64,000 nt of DNA, taken from contig CM041465.1 of the NCBI GenBank assembly GCA_023213395.1, forward strand, positions 45,515,741 to 45,579,740, read 5' to 3'. This document shows, piece after piece, positions 1 through 12,194 of this stretch. The DNA is from Cycas panzhihuaensis. Lineage: Eukaryota; Cycadophyta. Within the stretch, counting starts at the first letter, position 1. Every line of letters begins with the position of its first letter. A program made the translations under genes and the position numbers. The notes below the pieces were generated by a model. The model had not been told where the DNA came from and searched no databases. It was given only the letters and a program-made list of their open reading frames with translations.

Positions 1-3000
1 GATCTTTATGTGTCTTTATTTCTGGCAAAGTTTGAGTCTGTGTATGCATAAAGTTTGAATTCTACATTGGGTTCGTACAATAGACCATATTTCTTAGTTA
101 TCTTTAGGTACCTCAACACTCATACTATAGCTTGTCAGTGATTCTTCTTAGGATTTATCATGAACCTTGTAAGAATACTGACAGAGTGTGTAATATTTGG
201 CTTTGTGTTAATAGTATAGATGAGACTACCTACAAGTTACCTATAGAGTATTACATCTACCTCCTTAGTGTTACTATTAGCTAAGAGTTTAATGTTAGGT
301 TCTATAGGTATAGACACTATTCAAGCACCTTCCAACTGAAACTTTGTCAGAAGATCATTGATATATTTTTCTTGGGAGAGAAAGATTTTACCATTCGTTT
401 GAGTTACTTCAATTCCCAAGTAATATTTCATCGACTCGAGGTATGATAATTTAAAAGTTTTAGCAAGGTCCTTCTTTAGCTAGCTGATTACCTATTTACT
501 ATTCCCTATTATTAGCATATCATCCACAAAGATTAAGAGGTAAGTGACTTTATCATTTTGGTGCTTGATAAATAGTATTACATCAATATCTTAATAGTCA
601 TAAACCTCATATCCAAGTTGCCTCATTCTTTTAGACAATTTGGTAAACCAAGCATGAAGGGCTTATTTTAGACTGTAAAAGGACTTTTTGAGCTTGCAAA
701 CCTTATTCTCTAGACCAACAATCTCTTATCCTTCTAGCTAATGCATGTAAACTTCTTCTTTAAGGTCCCCATTAAGAAATAGATTCTTAACATCGAGTTG
801 GTCAATTTTCCAACTCTATTAAGCAGCCAAGTAGGCTACTTGGTTATAGGAGTAAAGATTTTAGTGCAGTTGATGCCTTCCCTTTGCATAAATCCTTTTG
901 CTACCAACCTTGCCTTATCTTTTTCTATTGTGTTATCTGATCTGTACTTGTTTTCTAAACACCCATTTATTTTTAACTGCCTCTCTTCTAAGTGGTAGAT
1001 CAACAAGCTACAATGTACCATTCTTGATAAGAGATTAGTACTCTTCATTCATGGCATTTCTCTAAACTACATGCTTTACATCTTCTTGGTATGTTAAAGG
1101 CTTATTATTAAGAGCAAGGTGCAGTTTTATTGGTTCAAGCTTAGTGGAAAGTGATTCATGCATCCTTACTCTATGGGCACTTCTAGTGCCTATTTTACCT
1201 ACCTCATATAGTCATATATCCTTGTGTATCTAGTAGGCTTCACAAAAACCTTGAGTTGGGAATGAGGTTTTCATTTTCACAACCCCTTGGTCTTTATTTT
1301 GATCATGAAAAGGATTGAGTTGGGAATGAGGTTTTTATTTTTATAACCCCTTGGTCTTTATTTTGATCATGAAAAGGATCATGTAAAATATTTGGCACAG
1401 AGGAAGTTGATGATGCTAGAGAAGATGGCCCAGCCACTAATGTTGGAGAAGGTGGTCCCTCTGCTATGGATTTTCCTTTGTTAACTTGGCTAATCTCAAA
1501 TAATAGTACTGGATTTATACACATTGGTTGGGAGTCATAGCTTGTATCCTTTGGGGTTCTATTATTAGATTCTAAGATTTTGAGCAACTGTTAAGCATTT
1601 CCCCCCTAAATTTTAGAATCTAGACATCAAATTTAGTAGTATTGTTAAATTAGTATGAAGGTATCTTGGAGTCAAGTCTGAGCAATTAATCTCCAGTCTC
1701 TATAAAATAACATCTTTAGTGATGATAATTTTACGTTGTGAAGGTAGAAAAACCTTGTACCTCTTTTTGTCCATAGAGTATCTAATAAAGATGCCTTTGA
1801 GGGCTCTATCCTAGAGCTTGTTTATGAGTTCCTCTAAAATGTGAGCATAACAAATATAGCCAAAAATTTTGAAGTGGGAGAGAGGGGATTTGTCCATACC
1901 ACATTTTATATAGAGAGAGACCAAGCTTAGAGGGACTAATAGTGTTGATACAATACACAATAGTCCAAATAGCTTTAACCCAAAGATTGACAAGAACAAT
2001 CTTATATATTAGCACAGCATAATCCATATTCATGATGGTCCTATTCATACACTTGGCAACTCTATTTTACTGGGGTATACCTACAATAATGGTCTGATGT
2101 TTGATTCCATGGTGATGTAAGTATAATTCAAACTCATTGGAGGTCTACTCGCCACCATGGTCAGTCTTGAGTAATTTGATCTTGAATCTAAATTCATTTT
2201 CCATGTGGGCCTTTAAAGCTTAAAACATGGAAAAAGCTTCATCTTTCTTTGTAATAAGAATAACCCATACTTTCTTGGTAAAATTATCAATGAAAGTAAT
2301 ATAGTACCACTTCTGTTTGAGAGAAGGGATGGGTATAGTACTATATATATCTAAGTATACAAGCTATAAAGGTTAGCTAGATTTCTACTGACTATGAGGA
2401 AAGGGTTGTCTTTAAGATTTGGTAATGATATATGCTTCGTATTTGAAGGACTTAGGGGAGAGCCTAGGCATACTAGGAAGAGTAGCATGTAATTTTCTTA
2501 AATGATCAATTTTGATATAGCCTATACAAGCATGCTATAGGGCCTCTTGGGACAACTTTTGAGGAGTCAGGTTTATGGTAAAAGTAGAGCCATAATCAAC
2601 ATAGTTGGCTTCATAGGATGGTAAGCCAGTTAGGCAAAAAGGTTTGCCATCAAAAACTCTGGTCATAACTATAGCATTTGAAGGAAGTTGAATGACACAA
2701 AGAGTTTAATTATTTGTAGTTACACTTAGATTAAATCCACAAAAGACAAGGGTGGATAGGGAGAGTAGGTTCTACTTCAGAGCAGAAATATATAAAACTT
2801 CAACAAGGGTAAAATATGCAAGGCCTGGGAGTTTTAGGTAAACAGTTCTAAGTCCTTCAACTGGCTGAGATGATTTGTAAGCCATGTATACAACACAACA
2901 AATTTCAAAGTTAAAATCCTAAAATAACTGACAATGACAAGCCATATGATGTGTTTCTCTAGTATCCATAATCTAAGATGAAGTATTTGAGGTGTCACTT

Positions 3001-3225
3001 TTGGCAACTCCAAGTGATAAAGACAAAAGTGAATAAGCATAACTATAATGTGCTTCAATATACTTAGTGGATCTGTCAACAACATTTAATGAAGTGGCCC
3101 CAATTTTTTGAAGGTGTGCATGAGTAAATTGTGTTCCACCAAAAGCATCTTTAAAAGAAGTATTATCAATATTATGTGCACCATGGTGTTGTTGATAGCT
3201 TGGTAATTTGTTGATGGTAGTTCTA
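1..3225 (-). pseudogene. A1 pol remnant (protease, integrase, RT, start of RNase H)
   Basis: Reading right to left: the protease motif appears at about 2930-2985 as W-I-M-D-T-R-E-T-H-H-M, where the family has D-T/S-G; the Gly is lost. Integrase core follows at about 2350-1800, with F-I-D-N-F-T-K-K-V-W and T-D-H-G-G-E visible. A proline/serine-rich linker lies at 1587-1303. RT runs from about 1150 to 380; its catalytic F-V-D-D-M is intact near 500-520. RNase H begins about 130 (A-Y-T-D-S-N-F) and runs off the edge. Stops are frequent and mostly replace Gln or Trp codons. The linker contains a short direct repeat (a GAGTTGGGAATGAGGTTTT motif near 1254 and 1316), a local duplication of about 60 bp. 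Confidence 0.85.
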
Positions 3226-4181
3226 TAATTTGTGGCATAGTGTCCTTTTCTATGACACCTTTAACACATAATTATTTAATTTCCAATCCCGTAAGAAGTA
3301 TTGGGTTGGTTGTATTATCTTTGATTGCTAGATCTAGATCCAGGTTTATTATTCTAGCCTTGGCCTTGAGACTATTTTTGTTGGAGTTGAGGAGCCTATT
3401 GACCATAAGGACATTATCCTTATTGTCTACTTTTGCCTCTTCTATGGGAATTACCACCTCTGTGAGAGGATTGACTGTAATTTCTGGTATAAAAAATATC
3501 TTCCACTTCAAAGGTGGCATCAGCTAGATCTGATGTAGTAGCAAAGTTGGTATCAAAGGTCTTATCAAATTCAATGAGCTTATCAACAAGATCCTCAAAG
3601 TTTAGGGTCTTTAAAGTGCTGCTAGATTGAAGACTTCCTAGTAGATTTTTATAATCTGAGATATGGAGACATGACTGAATCAAGAAATCCTATGTAATAC
3701 ATTGAGTCTTAAAGTCTTTATCAATGTCTTACTTGATGGGATAAAGGAAATTGATTGTCTCACTTGCATATCCTTTGTACATTTTCAATTTATTCATATT
3801 CAACACTAGGTAAACAAATTCCATGTCCGATTTAGTATCAAAGTTCTTCTTGAGAACTTTAAGGACTTTCCATACTGTATCATGTTAAACTTCATCAATG
3901 AGGTTATGCAGGGAATAATCAATGATAAAAAATATCCTTATACAAATTTTATCATCATCAAGTTCCCATTGATATTTACTTGTAGCATCTATGGGATGAG
4001 TTGGAGGAGTTCCATCAAAGGCAAGTGTAGTAGTAATGGTAGCAATAATTGGTATAAGTTGTAGGTGATCTCTCCAAAGACCTTCATACTTTACAACATT
4101 TCTAATACTAGTGAACTATATGTTCTAATTTTCTTTTCCTTTAAGAATATAGTTCATGTTTTGCTTGAACTATAAAGACAT
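3226..4181 (-). pseudogene. A1 gag remnant
   Basis: The likely start (ATG on the minus strand at 4181) opens M-S-L followed by a stop where A3 has Gln. The middle shows the copia gag pattern: F-D-T-K with a hydrophobic alternation, then T-L-N-F-E-D-L and a long acidic stretch. The C-terminal zinc knuckle is at about 3226-3270, reading C-x-R-C-H-R-K-G-H-Y-A-T-N-Y, with the last Cys changed to Tyr. The longest clean pieces are 82-87 residues. Gag would form the virus-like particle and bind RNA; this copy cannot make it. The match to A3 gag at 24750-25755 supports the call. Confidence 0.75.
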
Positions 4182-6251
4182 GGTGTCTTTTAATAAGGGA
4201 AAAATTAAAAAAGAGACTATGAAAGTGATGGAAGTAAATGACCAATCATTATTTATGAATAGGAGATGTAATGAAGCAATGTAGCAGAAGGAAGAATAAA
4301 TAAGTGAGAGTGGTTATTCAAAGATGAAGGGAGCAACTTAGAGAAAAGTCGCCAATACTTATTACAAGTATTAACCTGATACAATAGGAATATGACAAGC
4401 ACTATGATGAAAATTCATCTCCAACACTTATGGAAAATGTTAACCTTACACAGTAGGAATATGAGAAGTGCTATAATGAAAATTAACCACTAACACTTAT
4501 GGAAAATATTAATCATGATGTAGCAATAATATAAAAAGTATTATGATTGTGATTACACTATGGATCACTTTTTCAAATAAGTAAGTGATCAATATACAAG
4601 ATTATAGGTTAATGTGGAAGCTAACATCATTTGGTATACACAACTTAAAACTCAAAGGTAGGATGCATAATCAACCCAATAACCTCTAACTTATTTCCAA
4701 CATGTAGTTGATGTCATTAAATGGATGCCTAGGCTTCTAGTAGAATTAAGTTGGTCTTCACCCGCGATACATGTAATTATGTTTGGTGATGAAATCAAGT
4801 CACAACGGAGCCCAAATACTCCTAATCCTCATCCAATTTACTAATGAGTAATTATATACATCCTCTAAAGAGTGGTACATATATATCCATGGCTATGATG
4901 GATATTAGATCAGGTATATTTTAATCTTGTATTAAAGTTTTAATTTTCTTGGTTGGTTATTAGGATGATCCCTAATTGAGTCATGATGGTATAGCTAACT
5001 AACCCTCACCAATATTTTAATTTAGTCAAGTCCCAATTTGAAATATACACCTCCTTTATGGAACGATATTCTACCAACTGAGGTATTTCAGCCTTGGTGA
5101 GTATGTGAATAGGTATAAGATAGCAAAAATATAATGTACGTGATATGTTCCTTTTAGGGAGAGAAAAAAAATTATCAAATATACATCAAATGTATATATA
5201 TCTGAAAATAGAGTGCTTGCTTAGAGTTCTTTTGGAGTGCTTACTCAGAGTGGATTTAGAGTGCTTACTTGAAATGATTTTAGAGTGCTAAAATATAATG
5301 TTGATAAGTGAGTGAAGATACCAGATATTGTTTTGATCCAAGTGTTTTTTACTCACTTTTACAATGGGATTTTAAGCCTTATAAAAAGAAGGAAGAAAAT
5401 TTCTTCACCTTTTTTTTTAACAAAAAAGTAGTGTTCACTAAAATAGTAATAATGTTCTCCCATGATAATAAAATTTAGTTATAATTTTTGTGCTACAAAC
5501 TAGACTTAGAACCTCATCTTTATAAAATAGAATTAGGTTAAGTTTTACAAAATGTTTTATAGTCCCACAAAGTAGATAGAATTTTTTTTTCTAATTCCTA
5601 CTAAAAATAAATGTTATTCACTAAAATGGCAATAACTTTCTCATACAACAACAAAATTGGGTGCCGATTTTTATACTACAAACTAAACTAAGAGACTCAT
5701 CCTTAGTAATTAGAATTAGGTCAATTAGAGCTTTGTAAAATTTTTGGCAGACTTGTGAAGTTTAGTAAGTAGATTTTATTTCTACAGAAAATCTAGCTTA
5801 TAAATATCTCATCAACACATAATACCATATGAAATTTCTATTATTTTTTAATCACTAAGATCCCAATATGGGCAAGGTGAGAGCATACAATGATGGATAT
5901 TTTAAATAGCTCTAAATTCTTTAAAAAATAGGTAGAACCTCTCTTTATAAATATTAAAAAAAAATTGGCAGCATTTTCCCTTATTAAATGGATAAAAAGA
6001 GGGGAAAGAAAAGAAGAATAAGATATGAACAAATGGATACTAAAGGATTGGAATCATTAGGCCTTATAACTCCTTGTATTTTACTTCCAAACCTATAAAA
6101 GAGAAATGGAAAGCAAATAATACTAAATATACTATGATAAAAACTTGAAAATATTTCCAAATCCACTTTCATAATCTCCTTCACCACATGGATTATGGGG
6201 AAGAGGGAAGTGATGACTCCATTATAAATACAAGTGATATGAAGAAAACAA
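4182..6251 (-). other. A1 untranslated leader with an internal tandem duplication
   Basis: About 2.1 kb lie between the PBS and gag with no gene I can support; the short open frames here are low-complexity. The leader includes a diverged tandem duplication of about 180 bp (about 5430-5600 and 5610-5790). Around 5190-5300 there are short repeats of a GAGTGCTTACT-like word. Leaders of plant copia elements usually carry packaging and dimerisation signals, but none can be recognised by eye. Confidence 0.6.
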
Positions 6252-6263
6252 GCTCTGATACCA
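6252..6263 (-). other. A1 primer-binding site (initiator Met tRNA)
   Basis: The minus strand reads TGGTATCAGAGC, a perfect match to the 12-nt 3' end complement of plant initiator Met tRNA. It lies 2 bp inside the 5' LTR. The tRNA would prime minus-strand DNA synthesis here. Confidence 0.9.
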
Positions 6264-6265
6264 TA

Positions 6266-6562
6266 TGAAAGGAGTTGATCTATCATTCATCTCCATACAC
6301 TAAACACAAAGGCAAACATAGGAATAAGATAGACTTGAGAGAAAAAAGTAGCTCTCACAAAATGCAAAGATAAGAATGAGCTTCCTCCATTGAGCTTTTA
6401 TTTTTATAATGAGAGAGGAAGCATTAGAGTTAGGTAAAATGAAATTAAACATAATTTACATAATAGTGTATTTCACTTAAGTGATCTAATTTAAAGTTTA
6501 CTTAAGACCCTTTTTAGGAATAATCAACTAATATAATGACCTTGTGACATTAATCTATTTCA
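6266..6562 (-). repeat. A1 5' LTR
   Basis: It starts TG and ends CA on the plus strand and sits directly next to the PBS, at 297 bp. Its inner part (ATGACCTT..GTGACATTAATCTATTTCA) aligns with the right end of the A3 LTR, and the outer end shares TGAAAGGA with TGAAGGAA of A3. The middle is much diverged from A2 and A3. Confidence 0.85.
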
Positions 6563-6679
6563 ATGAAGACACATAGGAGAGATTTTATTTAGGAAGGAAA
6601 GTTTGCATAAAAATTAGAAGAAAAAATTTAGAATAAGAATAAGTTTATTATTAAATATACTTATTATAAGAAGGAAAGC

Positions 6680-9600
6680 CGCAAAGAGAAAAATTACTAA
6701 TTCAAATAATGGGACATGTACAAAACAAATAAGAATAAGAAAGGAAATGGTGTTATAGCTTTCTATGCCAGGGTATCAACTTTATCAACTAAGGAAAATT
6801 AGAGAGACTACTAGATTTTGGATTTAGGGACACAAAAATACATTTCATTTTAGAATCAAAACTTTGATTCATAGAATGCTAGTCTAAGTAAAGATAAAAT
6901 CATTCTTGAAGATGCAAGCATGTTACCTATTAAAGGTGTTGGCTCTATTTCGCTTATGGGAGGAAAGTTCAAGGGCATGTACTACATGAACAAGATAAAG
7001 ATAAACCTTCTATCAACTCAAGAAATATAAAAACAAGGTATGAAGGTTGATCTTTACAAAGATAAATGCTTGATTAAGGACCTAAAATATAATTTCTCTA
7101 TCATTGTTACTAAAAAAGTAAGGAATAATTTCTAGATATTTGAGAAATTTCAATCTTAGAAGTAGTCATATACCTTTGTTGTTAGTGTTAATAACTTGAG
7201 TAAACTTTGGCATGAATGACTTGGGCACTTTATTTATAAAATCATAACACTTATGAATAGATTGTAAATAGTGGAAGGCTTACCCCATGTGTCATATTTA
7301 GAAGGTGTATGTATGGGAAGCATAATCACGATCTTTTTACTCAGGATAATACCTAGAGAGCAAGGAGAAGTTGGAGCTCATGTATTCTAATGCAATGGGT
7401 CTTCTTATAAATTCTTTTATATATAGATCTCATTATAGTTTAGTTTTTATAGATGATTATACTAGAAAGGCCTGCATATACATTTTTGAAAAATAAGTCT
7501 AAAGTGTTCAACTATTTTCATGAATGGAAGGTACATGTCAAGAATGAATGTGATAAGAAAATAAAAATTTTGAGTGATAATGGTAAGGAATATGACAGTA
7601 ATACCTTTAATAAGTTCTATCTATGTCATAGTATAAAGTGGGAACTCATAGTCCTATATACCCAATAATAAAATAGTATCATAGAGAGGAAAAATCATAC
7701 CATGATAGAAATGGTAAGGTATATGGTGCATACTAAAACCTTACCACCTAAGTTTTAGATAGTAGTTATTAATACTATCATTCATATCTTAAATAAGATA
7801 TCGACATAAGCAGTTCATGGCATAACCCTTGCAGAAAAATAGACTAATCATAAGCCTATACTTGACCATGTGAAGATATTTTGGTATATTACATATGTAT
7901 ACATTCTAGATAATCATCACAAGAAGTTAGATTACAAGAGTTTAAAGTGTAGTTTTATGGGGTACATAGATTAAAATAAATCTTATAGATTATAGGATCT
8001 ATAAGGAGGAACTTATGATTAGATGGGGTGTAGTATTTGATGAGTCTTTGATATATCATGTTAAGAAGTCATTATCTAAAGAATCATTTTACCCTCAACT
8101 ACTTATATTTCCTAATGACGCTTCATCAGCAACAAAGGATGAGGAACTAGCTATTATGATTTAGAGGAAATAAGGATTGAGTGGTTTAGGTAATAATTAG
8201 GAGCAATCACATGTAGAGGCATTTTCAACACTAGGTGTTTTTATGACATTGTAGGCTAGAAAAATGATTTAAGACTTTGGTGTGATGTTGCATAATCTTT
8301 TAATTGAATGGAGAATAGGAAGTTAGCATGGTAATCAAACTTTGGTGGGAGATACCATGAACTCCCTACATCTTCATTTGATAAAGTGAAAGATGATCCT
8401 CATTGGAAAGTTATAATAGAGGAGGAATATAATTCTCTCATAAAAAATAGTGCTTGGGAGTTAGTTTTATTGCCTCCTAAGAAAAACCTTATTGGTTACA
8501 AATGGGTCTACAATACTAAGTTATGTTCCAATAGAGAGGTGCACATGTATAAGACTAGATTTTTTGCATAAGGGTTTAAGTATAAGGAAGAGATCAATTC
8601 TAAGGAGATATTTGCACCAGTCCCCAACATGATAATGGTCCATTTAGTCTTTTCTTTGGCAACAAAATATGGATAGGAGTTACATCAAATAGATGTAAAA
8701 TTATCATTCCTTAATGGAAAGTTAAAAGAGGAAATTTATATGGAATAACCTCTCAATTTCATTAAAGAAGGTTAGGAGAATCTTGTGTTCCAATTGAAGA
8801 AGTTACTTTATGGCCTAAAATAAGAACACATGCTTGGTATATAAAGATTGATTCTAGATTAAAAGACAAAGGATTTATTACTACAGATCTAGAGCCAAAT
8901 CTATATATTAAAATGAGTAGAACTTTGACAATAGTTATTGTGTTGTATGTTAATGACTTGACCATTAGTGGAAATTATAATAAGACTATTATGCAAGTCA
9001 AATCTAATTTAGGATATAACTTTGATGTGATAGACCTTGGGCCTCTTCATTACTTCTTAGGGATTAAGGTGAGGTAGATGGAAGATAAAATTATGGTGTT
9101 ACAAACTAAGTATGTAAAGAACCTTTTTTAGAAATTTAGGATGGAGGACTGCAAGTATATTCAAACACCATGTGCTAAAGGCATAAAGCTATTGAAAGAT
9201 ATAGGAAAGTATATGGTAGATGGAATGTTATACAAGCAACTAATAGGGAGTCTAATCTCTTTGACTCATACTAGGCCTAACGTTATTTATGATGTCAAAC
9301 TAGTCTCTCAGTATATGAAAAATCCATAGGAGCCACATTAGGTTGCAGTAAAGTAGATTCTAAAATGTGTAAAGTGAACTCTTAATCTTAGTTTAAAGTA
9401 CCTTTATGATGGAGATATAAAGTTGTAAGTCTATATTGATGCAAATTGGGGAGGATATTCTAATGATAAAAAATCCACTACTATATATATCTTTGGTATA
9501 TTTAATGGATGTGTATTATAGTAGTTGAAGAAGCAGCAAATAGTAACACTATTTTCTATAGAGGCTAAATATCAAGGACTCATTGTTAGTATAAGAGAAC

Positions 9601-9900
9601 TTATATGGTTACAAGGACCTTTAGATATTGTTAGTATATCTTATAGTACTCTAGTTATTTTTGTTAATATCTAGAGTACTATTTATTTATTAAAGAATTT
9701 AGAGTTTCATATGCATATAAATCATATTGAGATTCAACACCACTATATTTATGAATAGATCTAAGTAGGGAAGTTGCATATCAATATTTGTTTGAGTAAA
9801 GAGTAGCTTACGAATATGTTTATTAAAGAACTTACTAAAGATCACTTCACAAATATTTATACCTGATTGGGACTTAAAGAAGTTATCCTTAATGGGGGAT
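6680..9900 (+). pseudogene. J pol remnant (protease, integrase, RT, RNase H)
   Basis: Protease is at about 6817 (I-L-D-L-G, with the catalytic DSG changed to DLG). The integrase zinc-binding region is near 7206-7310. The integrase core has F-I-D-D-Y-T-R-K at about 7445, S-D-N-G-K-E-Y at about 7572 and the Glu in I-I-E-R-K-N-H at about 7680, so all three acidic residues remain. RT covers about 8386-9100: G-Y-K-W-V-Y, then F-L-N-G, and the catalytic motif Y-V-N-D-L at about 8945, where the first Asp has become Asn (GAT to AAT). RNase H shows Y-I-D-A-N-W at about 9432 and S-I-E-A-K-Y at about 9555. The frame is broken by many stops and several shifts. Confidence 0.85.
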
Positions 9901-9975
9901 GTTAAGATAATTCTAACCTCTACTAGTGATAATTTTAGACTGCAGATCAATCTCCATATTTATATTAAGAGGGGA

Positions 9976-10250
9976 TGTTGGTAATTAATGCTAAGATACT
10001 CATGTTAATATTAAATGGAGTTTAGTTATTATTTAATAAAAAGGTATAAGTTTATGAAGGAACACAACCTTTAAAGGTTGATACTACTTAAGGGATTATA
10101 AATATTGTAGAGTCCATTGTATATTCATCTAATCAAGAATCAATGTGATTTAGCAATATTTTATGGTGGGCTTTTTACCTAAAAGGGGTTTCTTATATAT
10201 ATTTGTTGTATTATATTTCCTATGCTCTTTATTATACTTGTTGTGTATGA
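9976..10250 (+). repeat. Probable J 3' LTR (right end uncertain)
   Basis: A polypurine tract (AAGAGGGGA, 9967-9975) is followed at once by TGTTGGTAATTAATG, the expected start of a 3' LTR. A TATA-like ATTATAAATAT follows at about 10095. A second tract, AATGGGGGATG, at 9891-9901 is an alternative start. Without the 5' copy the LTR end cannot be fixed. Confidence 0.5.
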
Positions 10251-10789
10251 TCAAGATCTTGTAGCTTAGAACATATGCATGTATGTATGTTTCTTCATAT
10301 ATTTTATAATCTAAAGGAAGTGATTTTATAAGAAGTTTTAAAGTTAAGAGAGTAAATGTGAATGGAAAGGTAGTTGAATTCACATCCATATTGATTGAGT
10401 AGATATTACGCATCCCAAAAGAATATGAAGTTTTGATAAATAAAGGTATAAAATAAGAATTTTTTAATTTATTATTAGTTTTTATTGAAAAGGAAAACAA
10501 TGAAAGGAATTAGTCCATAAGAAGGGCTTCCTACATTTGAGCTTATAGAACTCTAGAGAACTTTTTCTTATATTATTTTAAACATATATTTGTCCATTAA
10601 CATCCTTCTTATTTATACATTCTACATTTGAAAATTTTGCATTATCGAAAAGAAGGTAGAAAGGTAAACATTCCTATCCTTCCTCACTAAGAGATTTCTA
10701 AAAATATTAAAGCATGCCTTACTGTAGCAAACCCAAAAAGCATTACCATTTCACATCTAACACTGATTCAATAGATTACTAATTTTATA
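10251..10789. other. AT-rich spacer, nothing recognised
   Basis: This stretch is AT-rich, with one minus-strand frame of 116 codons (10150-10500) that spans the J LTR and shows no family signature. It may belong to J's LTR or to H's. No gene can be supported. Confidence 0.5.
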
Positions 10790-11225
10790 AAAAGAAGATG
10801 GAGATTTGGAAAAGAAATGAAATTGTTACAAGAAGCCTCATATAAGGTATTACAAGAAGAAAACACCAAACATAAAGAGGAAATAATAATAATATAATAA
10901 AAAATGAACAACCTTCACAAATAAATGAAATAAAAAGAGGATGAATGTTGAAAAAATAAAATTGACAGAAATAATATTTATACAATTGAAAAATATCAAA
11001 CACTAGGATCATAATAGTACCGTTAAGGTACCTAAACTTTAATTAATACCATCTAAATATTATTACATCAAGTTCAATTCATATGATACATTAGGTGTGT
11101 ATTTGTAATACATAATATGACTATGCATGGGATCTTCCATAAAGTACTGACATCATAGTAAAATAATTACACAAATGTGCATTACATATTATGCCTTGTG
11201 AAACATGAACCAAGCTATTCTAACA
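10790..11225 (-). repeat. Probable 3' LTR of element H (left end uncertain)
   Basis: On the minus strand a purine tract (ATTAAGAGGGAG) leads directly into TGTTAGAATAGC at 11225, the usual 3' LTR junction. A TATA-like TGTATAAATATT follows at about 10975-10985 on the same strand. The other LTR is outside the window, so the length is a guess. Confidence 0.5.
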
Positions 11226-11742
11226 CTCCCTCTTAATGCACATTTGAATCATTTGAATTTCTAACACCTTGTCCTTGGAAATATCTTGAAGATGATGTCT
11301 TTAACTTGATCTTTATCTTTAGTCTTGTAGTGGTGTTTTTATTGTAGTAGCTCTAGTAAGTAATGATCGTTGAACTAGAAATTCTTCATACTACTATGTA
11401 AATCTTGATTCTTCATCATAGTTGGTCCAATTATTTTTAATATAGATCTTGTAAGTAACCATATTTATAAATACGAGCAACATCTTCAAATTTTGCATCA
11501 AGTATATCTTTAAACACGTTTTCAAATACAACCTTATCTTTAATAGAAGTATAAGGTACATCAATTACTTAATCATAATTATCAGTAGATTCTTTATATC
11601 TAGTAATAGTACTTGGTTAATCACTCTCAATATCTTCAATAGTAGTAGTAGTCTCAATAATACATTCAACCATAATCTCTTTATATTCAATAGTAATCTC
11701 CTTGATATTCACACTTTCTTTATCAATGTCTTGACTAAGAGA
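11226..11742 (-). pseudogene. H internal region, unrecognised coding-like remnant
   Basis: Read on the minus strand from 11742, a frame rich in Ile, Glu, Thr and Asp runs about 100 codons with only two stops (short words D-K-E-S-V-N, T-T-T-T-I-E-D and V-V-F-E-N-V-F). It then decays before the polypurine tract at 11226-11235. It does not match the copia RNase H pattern expected here, so it may be extra sequence between pol and the LTR. I cannot name it. G's left end abuts it. Confidence 0.35.
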
Positions 11743-11837
11743 TGTAGAGGATAGAGAACAATAGTAAATGTTAATCCATATTTAAAAATATTCAACATAA
11801 TCTATGAGCTTTGCAAGTGTTGTTAAAAAACATCAGG
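11743..11837 (-). repeat. G 3' LTR, distal (R-U5) piece
   Basis: It starts TGTAGAGG, matching the TGTAG end of the E LTR, and carries ACAATAGTAA, TTAATCCAT and a GTGTTGTTAAAAAACATCAGG tail that aligns with the GTGTCTAAAGACACC block of D and E. It stops at the B1 insertion. Bases 11738-11742 (AGAGA) would be G's TSD. Confidence 0.6.
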
Positions 11838-11869
11838 TGGTAGGATACCACTCCTTAATAATAATTACA

Positions 11870-12180
11870 TGAAAGAGGTTAGTGTATCAAGGTCATTTAT
11901 GTAGATTAATTATGTGACCTTAGGATATATTATTAGCATTAGTCTCTTAAAGAAATACACTTTATGTGCATTTAGATGTAATTTCAGGTTTATGTCATTA
12001 GGCAAGAATATCCTAACCCTAATGCTCACCCTCAATAATAAAAGGCGAAATCTCAAAGAGGGAGTCATTATTCATTCTCATCTCCAAGTTTGCTCTTATA
12101 TCTTGTTTCATGTCTTTTTCATTCTCCATTGCCATTGTGTGCATGTGAGTGATTTATTCCCTAGATCCATCCTTCCTTCA
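11870..12180 (+). repeat. A2 5' LTR
   Basis: It runs from TGAAAGAGG to CCTTCCTTCA. A TATA-like AATAATAAAAGG is at about 12034-12045. The 3' copy starts TAAAAGAGG (TG changed to TA). The pair differs at scattered, mostly transition, positions, so the insertion is old. Confidence 0.93.
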
Positions 12181-12182
12181 TG

Positions 12183-12194
12183 TGGTATCAAAGC
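12183..12194 (+). other. A2 primer-binding site (initiator Met tRNA)
   Basis: TGGTATCAAAGC lies 2 bp after the 5' LTR, with one G-to-A difference from the consensus. Confidence 0.9.

Larger units (their letters stand above)
1..6562 (-). mobile_element. Ty1/copia retrotransposon A1, left end outside window
   Basis: On the minus strand the order is 5' LTR (6266-6562), PBS, a long leader, gag, protease, integrase, reverse transcriptase and the start of RNase H, which the window edge cuts. Protease, integrase, RT order is diagnostic of Ty1/copia. A1 belongs to the same family as A2 and A3: the RT and RNase H read closely with theirs and the LTRs share their outer ends. Its LTR middle and PBS are more diverged, so it is a separate subfamily. 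Its 3' LTR and left TSD lie outside the window. Five bases beyond the 5' LTR (6563-6567, ATGAA) should be repeated at the unseen left end. Many in-frame stops make it non-coding today. Confidence 0.9.
6563..10250 (+). mobile_element. Ty1/copia retrotransposon J, 3' part
   Basis: Plus-strand copia coding sequence begins abruptly beside A1 and runs through integrase, RT and RNase H to a polypurine tract and LTR-like sequence. A1 probably inserted into J's gag or leader, so the rest of J should lie left of the window. The right boundary is estimated, because no second LTR is present to compare. Confidence 0.75.

Noticed and set aside
10150-10500. 116-codon minus-strand ORF between J and H
   Set aside because: Composition is AT-driven (Asn, Ile, Tyr, Lys), it has no motif, and it overlaps the probable J LTR.
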